A stretch of 16,423 nucleotides of DNA from an uncultured Clostridium sp. (GTDB lineage: Bacteria; Bacillota; Clostridia; TANB77; CAG-508): positions 1-16,423 of the forward strand of contig CAMSEX010000011.1 of the NCBI GenBank assembly GCA_947057875.1, written 5' to 3'. Positions 1 through 8,889 of the stretch are shown piece after piece; position 1 is the first letter of the stretch, and the number at the start of each line of letters is the position of its first letter. Both the position numbers and the translations under genes were made by a program. The notes beneath the pieces are model-generated. The model was not told the origin of the DNA. It ran no database searches and saw only the letters and a program-made list of their open reading frames with translations.

Positions 1-13
1 GCTCTTCCGATCT
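1..13. other. Illumina adapter remnant, 5' end
   Basis: The first 13 bases, GCTCTTCCGATCT, are the 3' end shared by the Illumina TruSeq adapters. They are not genomic. The genuine sequence begins at about position 14, inside a reading frame. Confidence 0.95.
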
Positions 14-491
14 GATCAATAATGCAGGGATTGACGATGAGAAAATGTTTTTGGATATAACCGATAATGATTGGAACCATATGATGCAAAATAACTTGTA
101 TTCGGTATTTTGTTGTAGCCAAGAAGTTCTAAAGCATATGTTGTATAAAAAAAGTGGTTGTATCATTAATATTTCGTCAATTTATGGTGTCAGTGGTGGC
201 TCATGTGATGTGCACTATTCAGCCTCAAAAGCAGCGATTAATGGAATGACAAAAGCACTTGCCAAAGAATTTGGGTTATCCAATATTCGCATCAATAGCA
301 TTGCACCGGGTGCAATTTTAACAGATATGACAGCTCAAATATCTGTGGAAGACTGGGAGCAAGTAAAAAACGAAATTCCACTAGGTAAAATTGGAAAACC
401 AAATGATATTGCCAAATGTGTAAAATGGCTGGTGGAAGATGATTATACAACAGGGCAGGTAATTGAAATAAATGGTGGTTGGAATATGTAA
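14..491 (+). CDS. SDR-family reductase, 5'-truncated (YmfI-like)
   Basis: This is the C-terminal part of a short-chain dehydrogenase/reductase, an NAD(P)H-dependent oxidoreductase. The frame is open from the adapter junction and starts with the NNAG motif (INNAGI), so the Rossmann N-terminus with TGxxxGxG is missing. Visible landmarks are the catalytic Ser region (NISSIYG), the YSASK active site (YxxxK), the IRINSIAPGAI segment after it, and the C-terminal GQVIEINGGW. The SSIYG-x-SGGSCDVHYSASK stretch and the NGGW ending resemble, from memory, the YmfI branch (EF-P 5-aminopentanone reductase) more than ordinary FabG. That subfamily call is inference; a FabG-type 3-oxoacyl-ACP reductase is the alternative. 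The stop lies 26 bases before the next start, so the two genes are probably co-transcribed. There is no in-frame CGG. Confidence 0.85.
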
Positions 492-517
492 AAAATGAAA
501 AAGGAAATGAAAATAAC

Positions 518-2732
518 ATGGAATTATTATCGCCAGTAGGCAATTTTGATAATTTAATCGCTGCTGTACAAAGTGGTGCAGATGCTGTTTATTTGGGAGC
601 CAATTCATTCAATGCCAGAGCAGGCGCGAAAAATTTTGACAAAACAGAATTAAAAGAAGCAATTTTGTATGCACGAAAGCGAGGAGTAGACGTGCATTTG
701 ACGCTCAATACTTTATTGTATCATGCAGAATTAAGTGATGCCTTAGAGCTAGCGAAATTTGCTTATCAATGTGGCATTTCAGCAATTATCGTACAAGATA
801 TTGGGCTTGGCATGGAACTAATTAAGTGTTTTCCAGATTTGCCAATTCATTGTAGTACACAAATGACCATTTCCAATTTAGATGGCGTAAAACTGATGCA
901 AAAGTTAGGTTTTAAACGAGCAGTTTTAGCTAGAGAATTGTCTTTGCGAGAAATTGGAGAAATCCGAAAACATACCAATATGGAATTGGAATGTTTTGGG
1001 CACGGCGCTTTATGTGTTTCCTATTCTGGTCAATGTTTGTTCAGTAGCATTGTAGGTGGAAGGAGTGGAAATCGTGGCTTGTGTGCTGGACCTTGCCGCT
1101 TAAATTATCATTTATTAAAAAATGGAAAAAAAGAGGAAAGCGGTTATTTGTTGAGCCCAAAAGATATTTGTACATTAGAAATTTTGCCACAATTGGTGGA
1201 GCTGGGAATCGATAGTTTGAAAATTGAAGGCAGAAAAAAATCCTATGAATATGTTTCGATTGTGACGAAAATGTATCGAAAATATTTGGATTTGGCAAAA
1301 GATAAAACACGAGAATATAGGCTTGAGCCAGAGGATTTGAAGCAAATTTTGCAAATTTATAATCGAGGCGGAATGGGAACTGGCTATTTTGAAAATAGGC
1401 AAAATATTGTTTATAGAGAAAAGCCAAATCATTTGGGTGTATATGTGGGGAGTGTAAAGGGAGTTGACCGAAAACAGAAAAAAATAACGCTTGATTTGGA
1501 AGAACCAGTTTTTATAGGCGATGTGATTAATATTTGTGAAAATACGTCTTATATTTCGGAAGTGAAAAATGGAAATTGTGTTGGTGAAATCAAAAATATT
1601 GAAAAAATCAAATTAGGAGATAAGGTTTATCGAATTGTGAGCAATCAGCTCAATAAAAAACAGTGGGAAAGTTACAAAAAAGAGGTCAGAAAAGTAGAAA
1701 TTTCGAGTAAATTATATCAAAAACGGAGAAAATCTATGCTTGGAAGTGTACAACAGAGGAATTGACATAAAATCATCGATAAAGTATGAAAAATTGCCTG
1801 TAAACAAACTTGACAAAGATAGAATTCTGTGTCAAATTAAAAAAACAGGAAATACGTTTTTTTGTATGAAACAAGTTGATATTGAAGTAGAACATTTGAG
1901 AGTGCCAGTTAGCACATTAAATCATCTCAGAAGAGATGCTTTGGAAAAGTTTGAAAAAGCTTTAGAAAATAGTATTTTAAGAGAAAATAGCAAGGAAGTT
2001 GTTTTAGAAAATCCAGTAAAGCAGCAATTTCAGGAAAAGAAGCCGAAAGTAAATTTGTATTTGCAAAAATTTGACAGCCAAATCGATTATTCTACTTTAA
2101 ATTATCATGAAATATATGTGCCATTTAAGGACTTAATTGATGGCAAAGAAATACGAGATTGTATTGCCGTTTTGCCAACGATTGTGGATGAGAGGTATCA
2201 AAAATTAATTGAAGAAAATAAGCAAGTTTTGGAAAGTGTGAAAGCGATTCAAATTACGCATTTATCACAAATTGAGATGTTAGAACGAATGAAAATAGAT
2301 AAAAAAATAGTGGCAGATGATTCGTTAAATATTACGAATGATTTGTCAGAAAAAGTTTTGCAGGATTTGGGTGTTAAGCGTTTTACCATTTCGCCAGAAC
2401 TGGATAAGAAGGAAATACAGCACTTTTGTACAGATATGGAAAAAGAATTGGTGGTGTATGGCAGAAGTTGTTTGATGACTTCAAAGTATTGTCCGATTGG
2501 GAAAAATGGGGATTGCAAAAAGGCTTGTCAAAAGGGAAATTATGAATTGCAAGATAGAAAAGATTTTGTTTTTCCAGTAGTTGCAGATATGGTTAATTGT
2601 CATGCAAAAATTTTTCATTCAAAGGCTTTACAGCAAAGCGCAAAAGGCTTGCAGATGGATTTTGTGAGAGTGGATATTTTGCATGAGACAAAAGAAGAAA
2701 TTGAAAAAATAATTTCTCGCATAAATTTTTAG
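518..2732 (+). CDS. U32 family peptidase, DUF3656 type, read through one +1 frameshift at CGG
   Basis: Full length is about 737 residues if the ribosome shifts +1 at the CGG at 1724-1726 (codon 403). ATG 518 is chosen because it starts MELLSPVGNFDNL, the usual U32 N-terminus, and is preceded by AAGGAAATGA. The first part carries the U32 signature: a Glu-rich stretch, FGHGALCVSYSGQC, then GNRGLCAGPCR with cysteines that in this family can hold an iron-sulfur cluster. The second part, after the shift, holds the DUF3656-type middle and the C-terminal Cys-rich segment (TSKYCPIG, CKKACQKG, DRKDFVFP). Proteins of this family are often called collagenase-like, but characterised relatives (RlhA, TrhP) hydroxylate RNA bases, so the name peptidase is provisional. 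Without the shift, translation stops at 1763-1765 and the C-terminal part, common in clostridial homologues of this length, is lost. Confidence 0.85.
1724..1726 (+). other. +1 frameshift site at in-frame CGG (U32 gene)
   Basis: The 0-frame reads TTA TAT CAA AAA CGG AGA and stops at TGA 1763-1765. Skipping the C gives AAA|GGA GAA AAT, translated QKGENLCLEVYNRGIDIK, which continues to the natural end of the protein. The preceding codon is AAA and the quadruplet is CGGA. This is the only in-frame CGG of the gene. Confidence 0.8.
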
Positions 2733-2772
2733 AAAATTAATAGAATTAAAGTAAGAAAATATTTTTTAGATT

Positions 2773-2815
2773 TTGCTATACAAAGTTGTTTTTTTATGAT
2801 ATAACTTACTATAAA
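2773..2815 (+). promoter_or_regulatory. Putative sigma-A promoter(s) of the murE operon
   Basis: The gap between the U32 gene and murE holds two overlapping candidates. One is TTGCTA (2773-2778) with a 16-base spacer to TATGAT (2795-2800). The other is TTGTTT (2786-2791) with an 18-base spacer to TATAAA (2810-2815). Either would start a transcript shortly before the GGAGG at 2851-2855. AT-rich DNA yields such matches easily, so this is a moderate call supported by the position at the head of a long gene run. Confidence 0.45.
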
Positions 2816-2865
2816 GTATACAATAAATGCAGAAAATCTTTTTTGTGAATGGAGGAAATAAACAA

Positions 2866-4338
2866 ATGAAGTTAAAAGAATTATTAGCAGGAATTGAAAA
2901 TTTTAAAATAAAGGGCGATGCTGAATTAGAGATAAAATCGATTGAGAGTAATTCAAAAGCTGTAAAACAAGGTTCGCTTTTTGTGGCAATCAAAGGCTAT
3001 GATTTTGATGGGCATGAATATGTGGAAGAAGCGATTGCAAATGGAGCAATTGCGGTTGTACTAGATATTTCAGCAGATTTAAAATCCATCCATTTGCCAA
3101 AAGATATGACAGTGGTTTTGACGGATAATTCAAGAGTTGCGATTGCGAAAATGGCATGTAATTTTTATAAAAATCCTTCTCGCTATTTTAAATTGATTGG
3201 GGTAACAGGAACAAAAGGAAAAACAACAACAACCTATATGATTAAATCCATTTTGGAGAAAGCAGGCTACAAAGTTGGGTTAATTGGAACAGTTGCTAAT
3301 TATATGGGGGAAGATATGATTTCTGAAAGTAGTCGTACGACACCAGAAGCGTTGGAATTGCAAGAATTGTTTTACAAAATGGCAGTGGCTAAAATGGATT
3401 ATGTGGTTATGGAAGTTTCTTCGCAAAGCCTAAAGATGCATCGTGTGGATGGTTGTCATTTTGATATGGCTGTGTTTACGAATTTTTCAAAGGACCATAT
3501 TAGTTTAAAAGAACATACAGATATGGACGATTATTTCAATAGTAAATTAAAATTGTTTGAAATGGCACCAAAAGGGTTTGCCAACAGCGATGATTTTAAA
3601 TGTGAAAGATTAATCTATCAAGCTAAAAATTGCGAAATTAAAACTTATTCAGTGGATAATTCTTCTAATTTAATTGCTAAGGATATTACGATTACAAATA
3701 GCAGCGTGGATTTTAAAGTGAAATTAGGGCAAAAAAATGAAAGGGTAAAAGTAAATATTCCAGGAAGATTTAGTGTGTATAATAGTTTGGCAGCAATTTC
3801 AGTTGCGCTTTCAATTGGAATTGATAAGGAGCTTATTAAAGAAGGTTTAGCCAACATTGTAATTCCGGGCAGAAATGAATTGGTACCAAATGATGAAGAA
3901 CTCACGATTATGATTGATTATGCTCATACTGCAGAAAGTTTGGAAAATATTTTGACTTCAATTAAAGCGTATACAGCACCTGGAAAAGTGATTTGTGTAT
4001 TTGGTTGTGGGGGAGATAGAGACCAAACGAAACGTCCTGAAATGGGCGAAGTAGCAGGACGTTTAGCAGATTTTTCTTTTGTTACAACAGATAATCCAAG
4101 AACGGAAAAGCCAGAGGAGATTATTCAAGATATTGAAGAGGGAATTAAGAAAACAAAAGGAAATTATAAAATTGTGGTAGATCGAAAAGAAGCAATTAAA
4201 GAGGCAATTGCTATGGCAGGTAAAAGAGATATTGTTATTTTAGCAGGAAAAGGGCATGAAACTTATCAAGAAATTAATGGCGTAAAACATGAATTTGATG
4301 AGCGCAAAATTGTGAAAGAGATCTTAAAAAATAAATAG
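2866..4338 (+). CDS. murE: UDP-MurNAc-tripeptide synthetase MurE (meso-DAP type)
   Basis: MurE adds the third amino acid to UDP-MurNAc-L-Ala-D-Glu in the cytoplasm using ATP. The protein is 490 residues, the normal size. ATG 2866 is preferred over an upstream in-frame ATG at 2827 because GGAGG (2851-2855) sits 10 bases before it and MKLKELL is the usual N-terminus. Seen in order: the N-terminal domain, the ATP-binding loop GVTGTKGKTTTT (residues 112-123), the Ser-rich substrate loop SSRTTPE, the YFNSKLKLF segment with the lysine that is carbamylated in this family, and DNPR at about 409-412. DNPR is the signature of enzymes that add meso-diaminopimelate rather than lysine, so a DAP-type wall is inferred. 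First gene of the cell-wall run, 8 bases before mraY. Every Arg codon here is non-CGG. Confidence 0.96.
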   Translation: MKLKELLAGIENFKIKGDAELEIKSIESNSKAVKQGSLFVAIKGYDFDGHEYVEEAIANGAIAVVLDISADLKSIHLPKDMTVVLTDNSRVAIAKMACNFYKNPSRYFKLIGVTGTKGKTTTTYMIKSILEKAGYKVGLIGTVANYMGEDMISESSRTTPEALELQELFYKMAVAKMDYVVMEVSSQSLKMHRVDGCHFDMAVFTNFSKDHISLKEHTDMDDYFNSKLKLFEMAPKGFANSDDFKCERLIYQAKNCEIKTYSVDNSSNLIAKDITITNSSVDFKVKLGQKNERVKVNIPGRFSVYNSLAAISVALSIGIDKELIKEGLANIVIPGRNELVPNDEELTIMIDYAHTAESLENILTSIKAYTAPGKVICVFGCGGDRDQTKRPEMGEVAGRLADFSFVTTDNPRTEKPEEIIQDIEEGIKKTKGNYKIVVDRKEAIKEAIAMAGKRDIVILAGKGHETYQEINGVKHEFDERKIVKEILKNK

Positions 4339-4346
4339 GAGATTTT

Positions 4347-5319
4347 ATGAGTGTACAAATTATATATTTAATTTCGACTTTTATCATAACTGCAATTTTA
4401 GGAAAATTCATTATACCAATTTTGAGAAAATTAAAAGTAGGGCAAAGTGAGCGAGAAGATGGACCACGTTCCCATTTGAAAAAACAAGGAACTCCAACTA
4501 TGGGGGGAATTATCATGATGCTAGCAATCGTGATTGTTATGGTAATTGCTTGTTTTCTCAATCGAGAAAGTGAATTTGTGAGACCAGTGCTTATGATATC
4601 CATTGCGAGCTTAGGATTTGGCTTGGTTGGATTTGTAGATGATTTTAAAAAAGTTGTTTTGCATAATACAGAAGGATTAAATCCTAAATTGAAGATGTTA
4701 GGACTTTTAATTGTGGCAACAATTTATACAATTTTCTTGAGCGAATATGCCAATATTGCTACAGAACTTATAGTGCCATTTATGGGGGAGAAGTTGAATT
4801 TGCCTAATTGGTTATTTATTCCATTTACGATTTTGGTAATGCTCAGTGCCACAAATGCAGTGAATTTAACAGATGGTGTAGATGGCTTGGCAGCAAGTGT
4901 ATGTGCCATTATGCTGACTGCTATTTCAATTATTGCTATGAAATTAGGGTATATGGAAGTTTCTATTTTGGGAAGCATGATTGTTGGAGCATGTTTAGGA
5001 TTTCTGGTATATAATTTTCATAAGGCAAAAGTGATGATGGGAGATACTGGTTCGTTATTGCTTCGGTGGAGTAATTTCTAGTATGGCAATTTATTTGCAA
5101 ATACCACTTTTTTTACTGATTATTGCCATTATTCCAATTTTAGAAACATTGTCAGATATTTTGCAAGTTATGTATTTTAGAAGAACAGGAAAAAGATTAT
5201 TTCGTATGGCACCATTACATCATCATTTTGAACTTACTGGTTGGCGTGAAAATAGAGTGGTTGGTGTATTTTCACTGGTAACGCTAATTGCTTCTATAAT
5301 AGGAATATTGGCAATATAG
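4347..5319 (+). CDS. mraY: Phospho-MurNAc-pentapeptide transferase MraY, read through one +1 frameshift at CGG
   Basis: MraY transfers phospho-MurNAc-pentapeptide to undecaprenyl phosphate, making lipid I in the membrane. Reading from ATG 4347 (TAGGAG just upstream) and shifting +1 at CGG 5064-5066 (codon 240) gives about 323 residues, the normal length. Family landmarks: GPRSHLKKQGTPTMGG near the N-terminus, the FVDDFKK aspartates, NLTDGVDGLAA, MGDTGS directly before the shift, and APLHHHFELTGW after it. About ten hydrophobic segments are visible. Without the shift the protein ends at TAG 5079-5081, four codons past the CGG, and loses the HHH loop and the last helices, which would inactivate it. 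Since mraY is essential and no second copy is in the window, I read it as recoded rather than dead. murF, often found just before mraY, is absent here. Confidence 0.92.
5064..5066 (+). other. +1 frameshift site at in-frame CGG (mraY)
   Basis: The 0-frame reads TCG TTA TTG CTT CGG TGG and stops at TAG 5079-5081. Skipping the C gives CTT|GGT GGA GTA ATT, that is GDTGSLLLGGVISS. MraY proteins have a conserved Gly-Gly just here (SLALGG in many species), so the residue made at the junction is most likely Gly, not Arg. The preceding codon is CTT and the quadruplet is CGGT. Confidence 0.88.
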
Positions 5320-5353
5320 AAGAGCGTGAAGTAAAAGGAAGGAGTTCTTGTGC

Positions 5354-6515
5354 ATGACGAAGAAAATACAAAAGTCAAAAAAGAAATTTAGTCTATTAAC
5401 TAAAGGTTCGATGGACTATACAATATGGATTACAGTTATGATTTTAGTTGCATTTGGATTGATTATGGTATTATCGGCAAGCGCGCCATCAGCTTTATCA
5501 GAAACAGGAAATAGTTATAAATATGTAAGTAAGCAAGCAATTTCAGCAGCAATTGGATTATGTGTGATGTATGCATGTTCTAAGGTAGATTACCATATTT
5601 TTAGAAAATTTAAGTGGTTGATTTATATCATATGTATTGCTTTTTTATTACTGGTTGCTTTTATTGGAACTGGTGCAAATCGGAGCAAAACGTTGGATTG
5701 TTATTGCGGGCTTTAACTTTCAGCCATCAGAATTTGCCAAAATAGGATTCATCCTATTTTTTGCATCGATTTTGTCAGATGTAAAAGAGCATGGAAAAAT
5801 GAAACTATATCGCTATGGATTTTTGTATCCAATTGTATTTATGGGACCAATTGTGGTAACAATTTTGATTTTGCAGAATCATTTTAGTGCAACTTTTATC
5901 ATTAGTGTTGTGACAATTGTACAAATGTTTGTGGCAGGAACGAAAATTTCACATTTTTTACTCACTGGTTTAGTGGGAATGGTGGTAGGTGCAGGAGCTA
6001 TTATTGCTAAAAATGGAAGTTTGACATTGGGAACAGATTTTAGAAGTTCTAGAATCCAAACATGGTTAGATCCATTTTCTGATCCAACAGGCGATGGATG
6101 GCAAATTATTCAAAGTTGGTATGCAATTGGGTCTGGAGGATTATTTGGTGTAGGACTTGGAAATAGTAAGCAAAAATATTTATATTTACCAGAACCACAT
6201 AATGATTTTATTTTTTCGGTGTTGGCAGAAGAGTTGGGATTTGTAGGTTGTGTTGCTGTTATTTTATTGTTTACTATTTTTGTGTGGCGAGGCGTTGTGA
6301 TTAGTATGCGAGCCAAAGATAATTTTGGATGTTTGATTGCGATTGGAATTGTTACTATGTTAGGATTGCAAGCAATGGTAAATATTGCGGTTGTAACAGG
6401 AACAATTCCAGTGACAGGAATGCCACTTCCATTTTTCAGTTATGGTGGAACTTCCTTAATTGCAAATCTAATGGCAGTTGGAATTTTGCTTAACATTTCT
6501 CGAACCACGAAATAA
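5354..6515 (+). CDS. ftsW: FtsW/RodA-family SEDS glycosyltransferase, read through one +1 frameshift at CGG
   Basis: SEDS proteins polymerise glycan strands from lipid II in the membrane, FtsW at the division site. Start at ATG 5354, with AAGGAAGGAG 9 bases upstream; TTG 5348 in the same frame is less likely. With a +1 shift at CGG 5681-5683 (codon 110) the product is about 386 residues, the usual size. Landmarks after the junction: AKRWI, QPSEFAKIG, the GDGWQIIQSWYAIGSGG loop, GLGNSKQKYLYLPEPHNDFI with the family's catalytic-loop region, AEELGFVG, and PFFSYGGTSLIANL near the C-terminus. A Lys-rich cytoplasmic tail precedes the first membrane segment. Without the shift the protein would stop at 5714-5716 and lose every signature motif. 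The position between mraY and murG favours FtsW over RodA. Confidence 0.92.
5681..5683 (+). other. +1 frameshift site at in-frame CGG (ftsW)
   Basis: The 0-frame reads GGT GCA AAT CGG AGC AAA ACG and stops at TAA 5714-5716. Skipping the C gives AAT|GGA GCA AAA CGT TGG ATT, that is GANGAKRWIVIAG. The NGA(K/R)RW(I/L) motif is a hallmark of SEDS proteins, so both the position of the shift and the Gly it yields are well constrained. The preceding codon is AAT and the quadruplet is CGGA. Confidence 0.9.
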
Positions 6516-6561
6516 AATAAAGATAGAATTGAAAAAATTTAATTTACATAAAGGAGAAAGT

Positions 6562-7680
6562 ATGAGAGTTATTGTTTCAGCAGCAGGTACAGCAGGGCAT
6601 ATCAATCCTGCGATTGCTATTTCAAATAAAATACGAGAAAAAGAACCAAACTCAGAAATTGTTTTTATTGGAACAAATCATGGATTAGAAAATGATTTGG
6701 TACCACGTAGTGGTTTTGAGTTAAAGAGAATTGAAGCATATGGTTTGAAAAAAGAAATATCAATGACGAATTTCAAGCATATTTTAAGTACTTTTAAGAG
6801 CAAAAATGAAGTGGAAAAAATGATAGACGAATTTCAGCCAGATTTGGTAGTTGGAACAGGTGGTTATATTTGTGGTCCTGTATTTTTGGCTGCACTTTCC
6901 AAGAAAGTTCCGACTGTACTTCATGAGAGCAATGCCTATCCTGGAAAAGCGATTAAGTTTTTGGCGAAGAAAGTAGATTGCGTTTTGGTTGGATTTGAAG
7001 AAGCAAAAGAAAGAATGCAAAATGCAAAAAAAGTGATTGTTACAGGAAATCCTACCAAAATAAAGATGCAAACAATTTTGCAAAGTGAGAAAAAAAGAAT
7101 TTTAGAAGATTTGGGCATCAAAAATGATTTGCCAATTGTGCTTATTTTTGGCGGAAGCCAAGGGGCACAAAAAATTAATGAAGCAGTTGTGGAATTAGTA
7201 AAAGAAAAATTGAATCAAGACTATCAGATTATTTGGGCAACAGGACGTAATCAATATGATATTGTAAAAGAGAGTTTTGAAAATAGTAATATGTCAATTA
7301 AAAATTTAAAAGATGTAAAAGTTTTGCCTTATATTTATAATATGGAAGAAATGATTAATATAGCAGATTTGGTAATTTGTAGAAGTGGAGCGATGACTAT
7401 TACAGAACTTGCCATTTGTTCAAAACCTGCAATTTTTGTGCCGTTGCCATCAAAATCAGCTAATCGACAAGAAGATAATGCACGTGTTTTGGAGAAATTA
7501 GGTGCCGCCAAAATTATTTTAAATCAGGAATTAACAGGCGAAAAATTAGCAAACGAAATAAAGAATATCATCAAAGATGAAGCAAAGTTGGAAAAAATGG
7601 GAAAAGCTGCAAATCAAATTGCACCACATGATGTAGAAGAAAAAATTTATGAAGAAATTAAAAAAGTCGTTAAAAATTAA
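6562..7680 (+). CDS. murG: UDP-GlcNAc:lipid I GlcNAc transferase MurG
   Basis: MurG is the peripheral membrane GT-B glycosyltransferase that turns lipid I into lipid II. The protein is 372 residues, a normal length. ATG 6562 follows AAGGAG (6551-6556); an upstream in-frame ATG at 6478 lies inside ftsW and is not used. Seen: the N-terminal loop GTAGHINPA, HESNAYPGKA, GGSQGAQKIN in the second Rossmann domain, RSGAMTITEL and the sugar-binding SANRQEDNA. Two positions differ from the textbook forms: GTAGH instead of GTGGH, and NRQ instead of NHQ. The rest is regular, so an active enzyme is expected. The gene ends the cell-wall section; murD, usually nearby in Clostridia, is missing. Confidence 0.95.
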   Translation: MRVIVSAAGTAGHINPAIAISNKIREKEPNSEIVFIGTNHGLENDLVPRSGFELKRIEAYGLKKEISMTNFKHILSTFKSKNEVEKMIDEFQPDLVVGTGGYICGPVFLAALSKKVPTVLHESNAYPGKAIKFLAKKVDCVLVGFEEAKERMQNAKKVIVTGNPTKIKMQTILQSEKKRILEDLGIKNDLPIVLIFGGSQGAQKINEAVVELVKEKLNQDYQIIWATGRNQYDIVKESFENSNMSIKNLKDVKVLPYIYNMEEMINIADLVICRSGAMTITELAICSKPAIFVPLPSKSANRQEDNARVLEKLGAAKIILNQELTGEKLANEIKNIIKDEAKLEKMGKAANQIAPHDVEEKIYEEIKKVVKN

Positions 7681-7700
7681 TAGTAAAAAGGAAAAAATAG

Positions 7701-8147
7701 ATGGATAAAATATATGATTTTTATATTGCAGGAAGAATGAGAAATAAAGAGAAAATTTTAGAAATTTGTGATGTTTTAGATGATTTGAAAACCTCGTATT
7801 ATTGTTTTTTGAAAAATGAGCAATCTCATGAGGAAGCAGGATTAGATATAAACGAACGACCAGATAATTTAGCAGAAAAATTTGAGGGCATGGCGTTGGA
7901 TAGCCATGCAGTGCAAACTATTTTTCAAGCTGATATGGAAGGCGAGAAAAGGTCAAAAAATTTTTTGCTGGTTTTGCCTGCAGGAAAATCAGCTCATATA
8001 GAAGCAGGTATTGCATATGGAATGGGTAAAAAATGTTATGCTGTTGGCGAGTATGATGTAACAGATTCATTATATTTGATTTTTGATAAAATTTTTAAGG
8101 ACAAGGCTGATTTGAGAAAATTTTTGCAAGAAGGAGAAAGAAAATGA
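7701..8147 (+). CDS. Nucleoside 2-deoxyribosyltransferase-like protein
   Basis: A 148-residue cytoplasmic protein with no signal peptide. Its shape fits the nucleoside 2-deoxyribosyltransferase-like fold: an N-terminal beta strand with FYIAGRMRN, an Asp/Ala-rich middle, and LVLPAGKSAHIEAGIAYGMGK, where a small-residue turn and a Glu in GxxxExG-like context resemble the nucleotide-binding/active-site strand of that group. Actual substrate and reaction are unknown; the match is from recalled motif shape, and many such proteins are only annotated as group-specific. AAGGA lies before ATG 7701. The last four bases (ATGA) overlap the start of the next gene, so the two are translationally coupled. 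Confidence 0.6.
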   Translation: MDKIYDFYIAGRMRNKEKILEICDVLDDLKTSYYCFLKNEQSHEEAGLDINERPDNLAEKFEGMALDSHAVQTIFQADMEGEKRSKNFLLVLPAGKSAHIEAGIAYGMGKKCYAVGEYDVTDSLYLIFDKIFKDKADLRKFLQEGERK

Positions 8148-8812
8148 AAAATGTTATTTTAACAGGTGCTAGTGATGGATTAGGAAGAGCGTTTGGCGAA
8201 TTATGTGTACAAAATGAAATGAACGTGATTGCTTTGTGCAGAACGAAACCAGATTATGAATGCGTGTTTTTGAAAACAGATTTGAAAAGCGAAAAGTCAA
8301 TTCAAAGTGCTTGCCAACAAATCAAAGAAAAGTATAGCAAAATTGATATATTGGTTAATTGTGCAGGAGTTATCAGTTTGCAAAAGTTAGAAGAGATTAC
8401 TTTTGAAGAATTAGATAGTTTGATGCGTGTTAATTTATTAGCACCAATTTTTTTGACAAGTCAATTGATGGACGTAATCAAACAAAGTGAAACAGATATT
8501 TTAAATGTTGGTTCAACCTGTGGGACAAAAGCAGGTTATCCTGATCAATTGGCTTATACTGCTTCAAAATGGGGTATTCGAGGAACCAGTTATAATTTGC
8601 AAGAAGAATTAAAAAATGATAAAAGTCGAGTGATTCAGTTTAATGTTGGTGGCATGAATACAAGATTGCATACAAAATATACAGGTAAAGAAATAGAGCA
8701 TCCAGAAGAATGGATGGACCCAAAGGAGATTGCAAAATTAATGTTTTCTGTTTTGAGCCTGTCAAAACAAATTGAAATTAGTGATATTACAATTAATCGA
8801 AAAAAAGTGTAA
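8144..8812 (+). CDS. SDR-family NAD(P)-dependent oxidoreductase
   Basis: A complete 222-residue short-chain dehydrogenase/reductase. The N-terminal nucleotide-binding motif is TGASDGLG, followed by VNCAGV, the Ser strand LNVGSTCG and the catalytic YTASK (YxxxK). The protein is somewhat shorter than typical FabG (about 245) and lacks the usual NGG-type C-terminus, so it belongs to another branch; substrate unknown. Its ATG overlaps the stop of the upstream gene by 4 bases, with AAGGAG just inside that gene. The two are likely made together, which hints at a shared small-molecule role, but nothing more specific can be supported. No in-frame CGG. Confidence 0.85.
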   Translation: MKNVILTGASDGLGRAFGELCVQNEMNVIALCRTKPDYECVFLKTDLKSEKSIQSACQQIKEKYSKIDILVNCAGVISLQKLEEITFEELDSLMRVNLLAPIFLTSQLMDVIKQSETDILNVGSTCGTKAGYPDQLAYTASKWGIRGTSYNLQEELKNDKSRVIQFNVGGMNTRLHTKYTGKEIEHPEEWMDPKEIAKLMFSVLSLSKQIEISDITINRKKV

Positions 8813-8889
8813 AAGTGTAGAAGAAAAAGTAATATCTGTTGAGCATAAAAACGTGATAGATTGGTATTAGATGAATAGGAGAGTTTGAG

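Noticed and set aside
1724..1726. CGG reassigned to another amino acid (for example Trp or Gln) in frame
   Set aside because: Reassignment would leave the reading frame unchanged, but at all five sites the 0-frame runs into a stop within about 20 codons and the protein continues in the +1 frame.
8839..8870. Promoter between the SDR gene and topA
   Set aside because: TTGAGC is a fair -35, but no good -10 lies at 16-18 bases from it, so topA is left as part of the upstream run.
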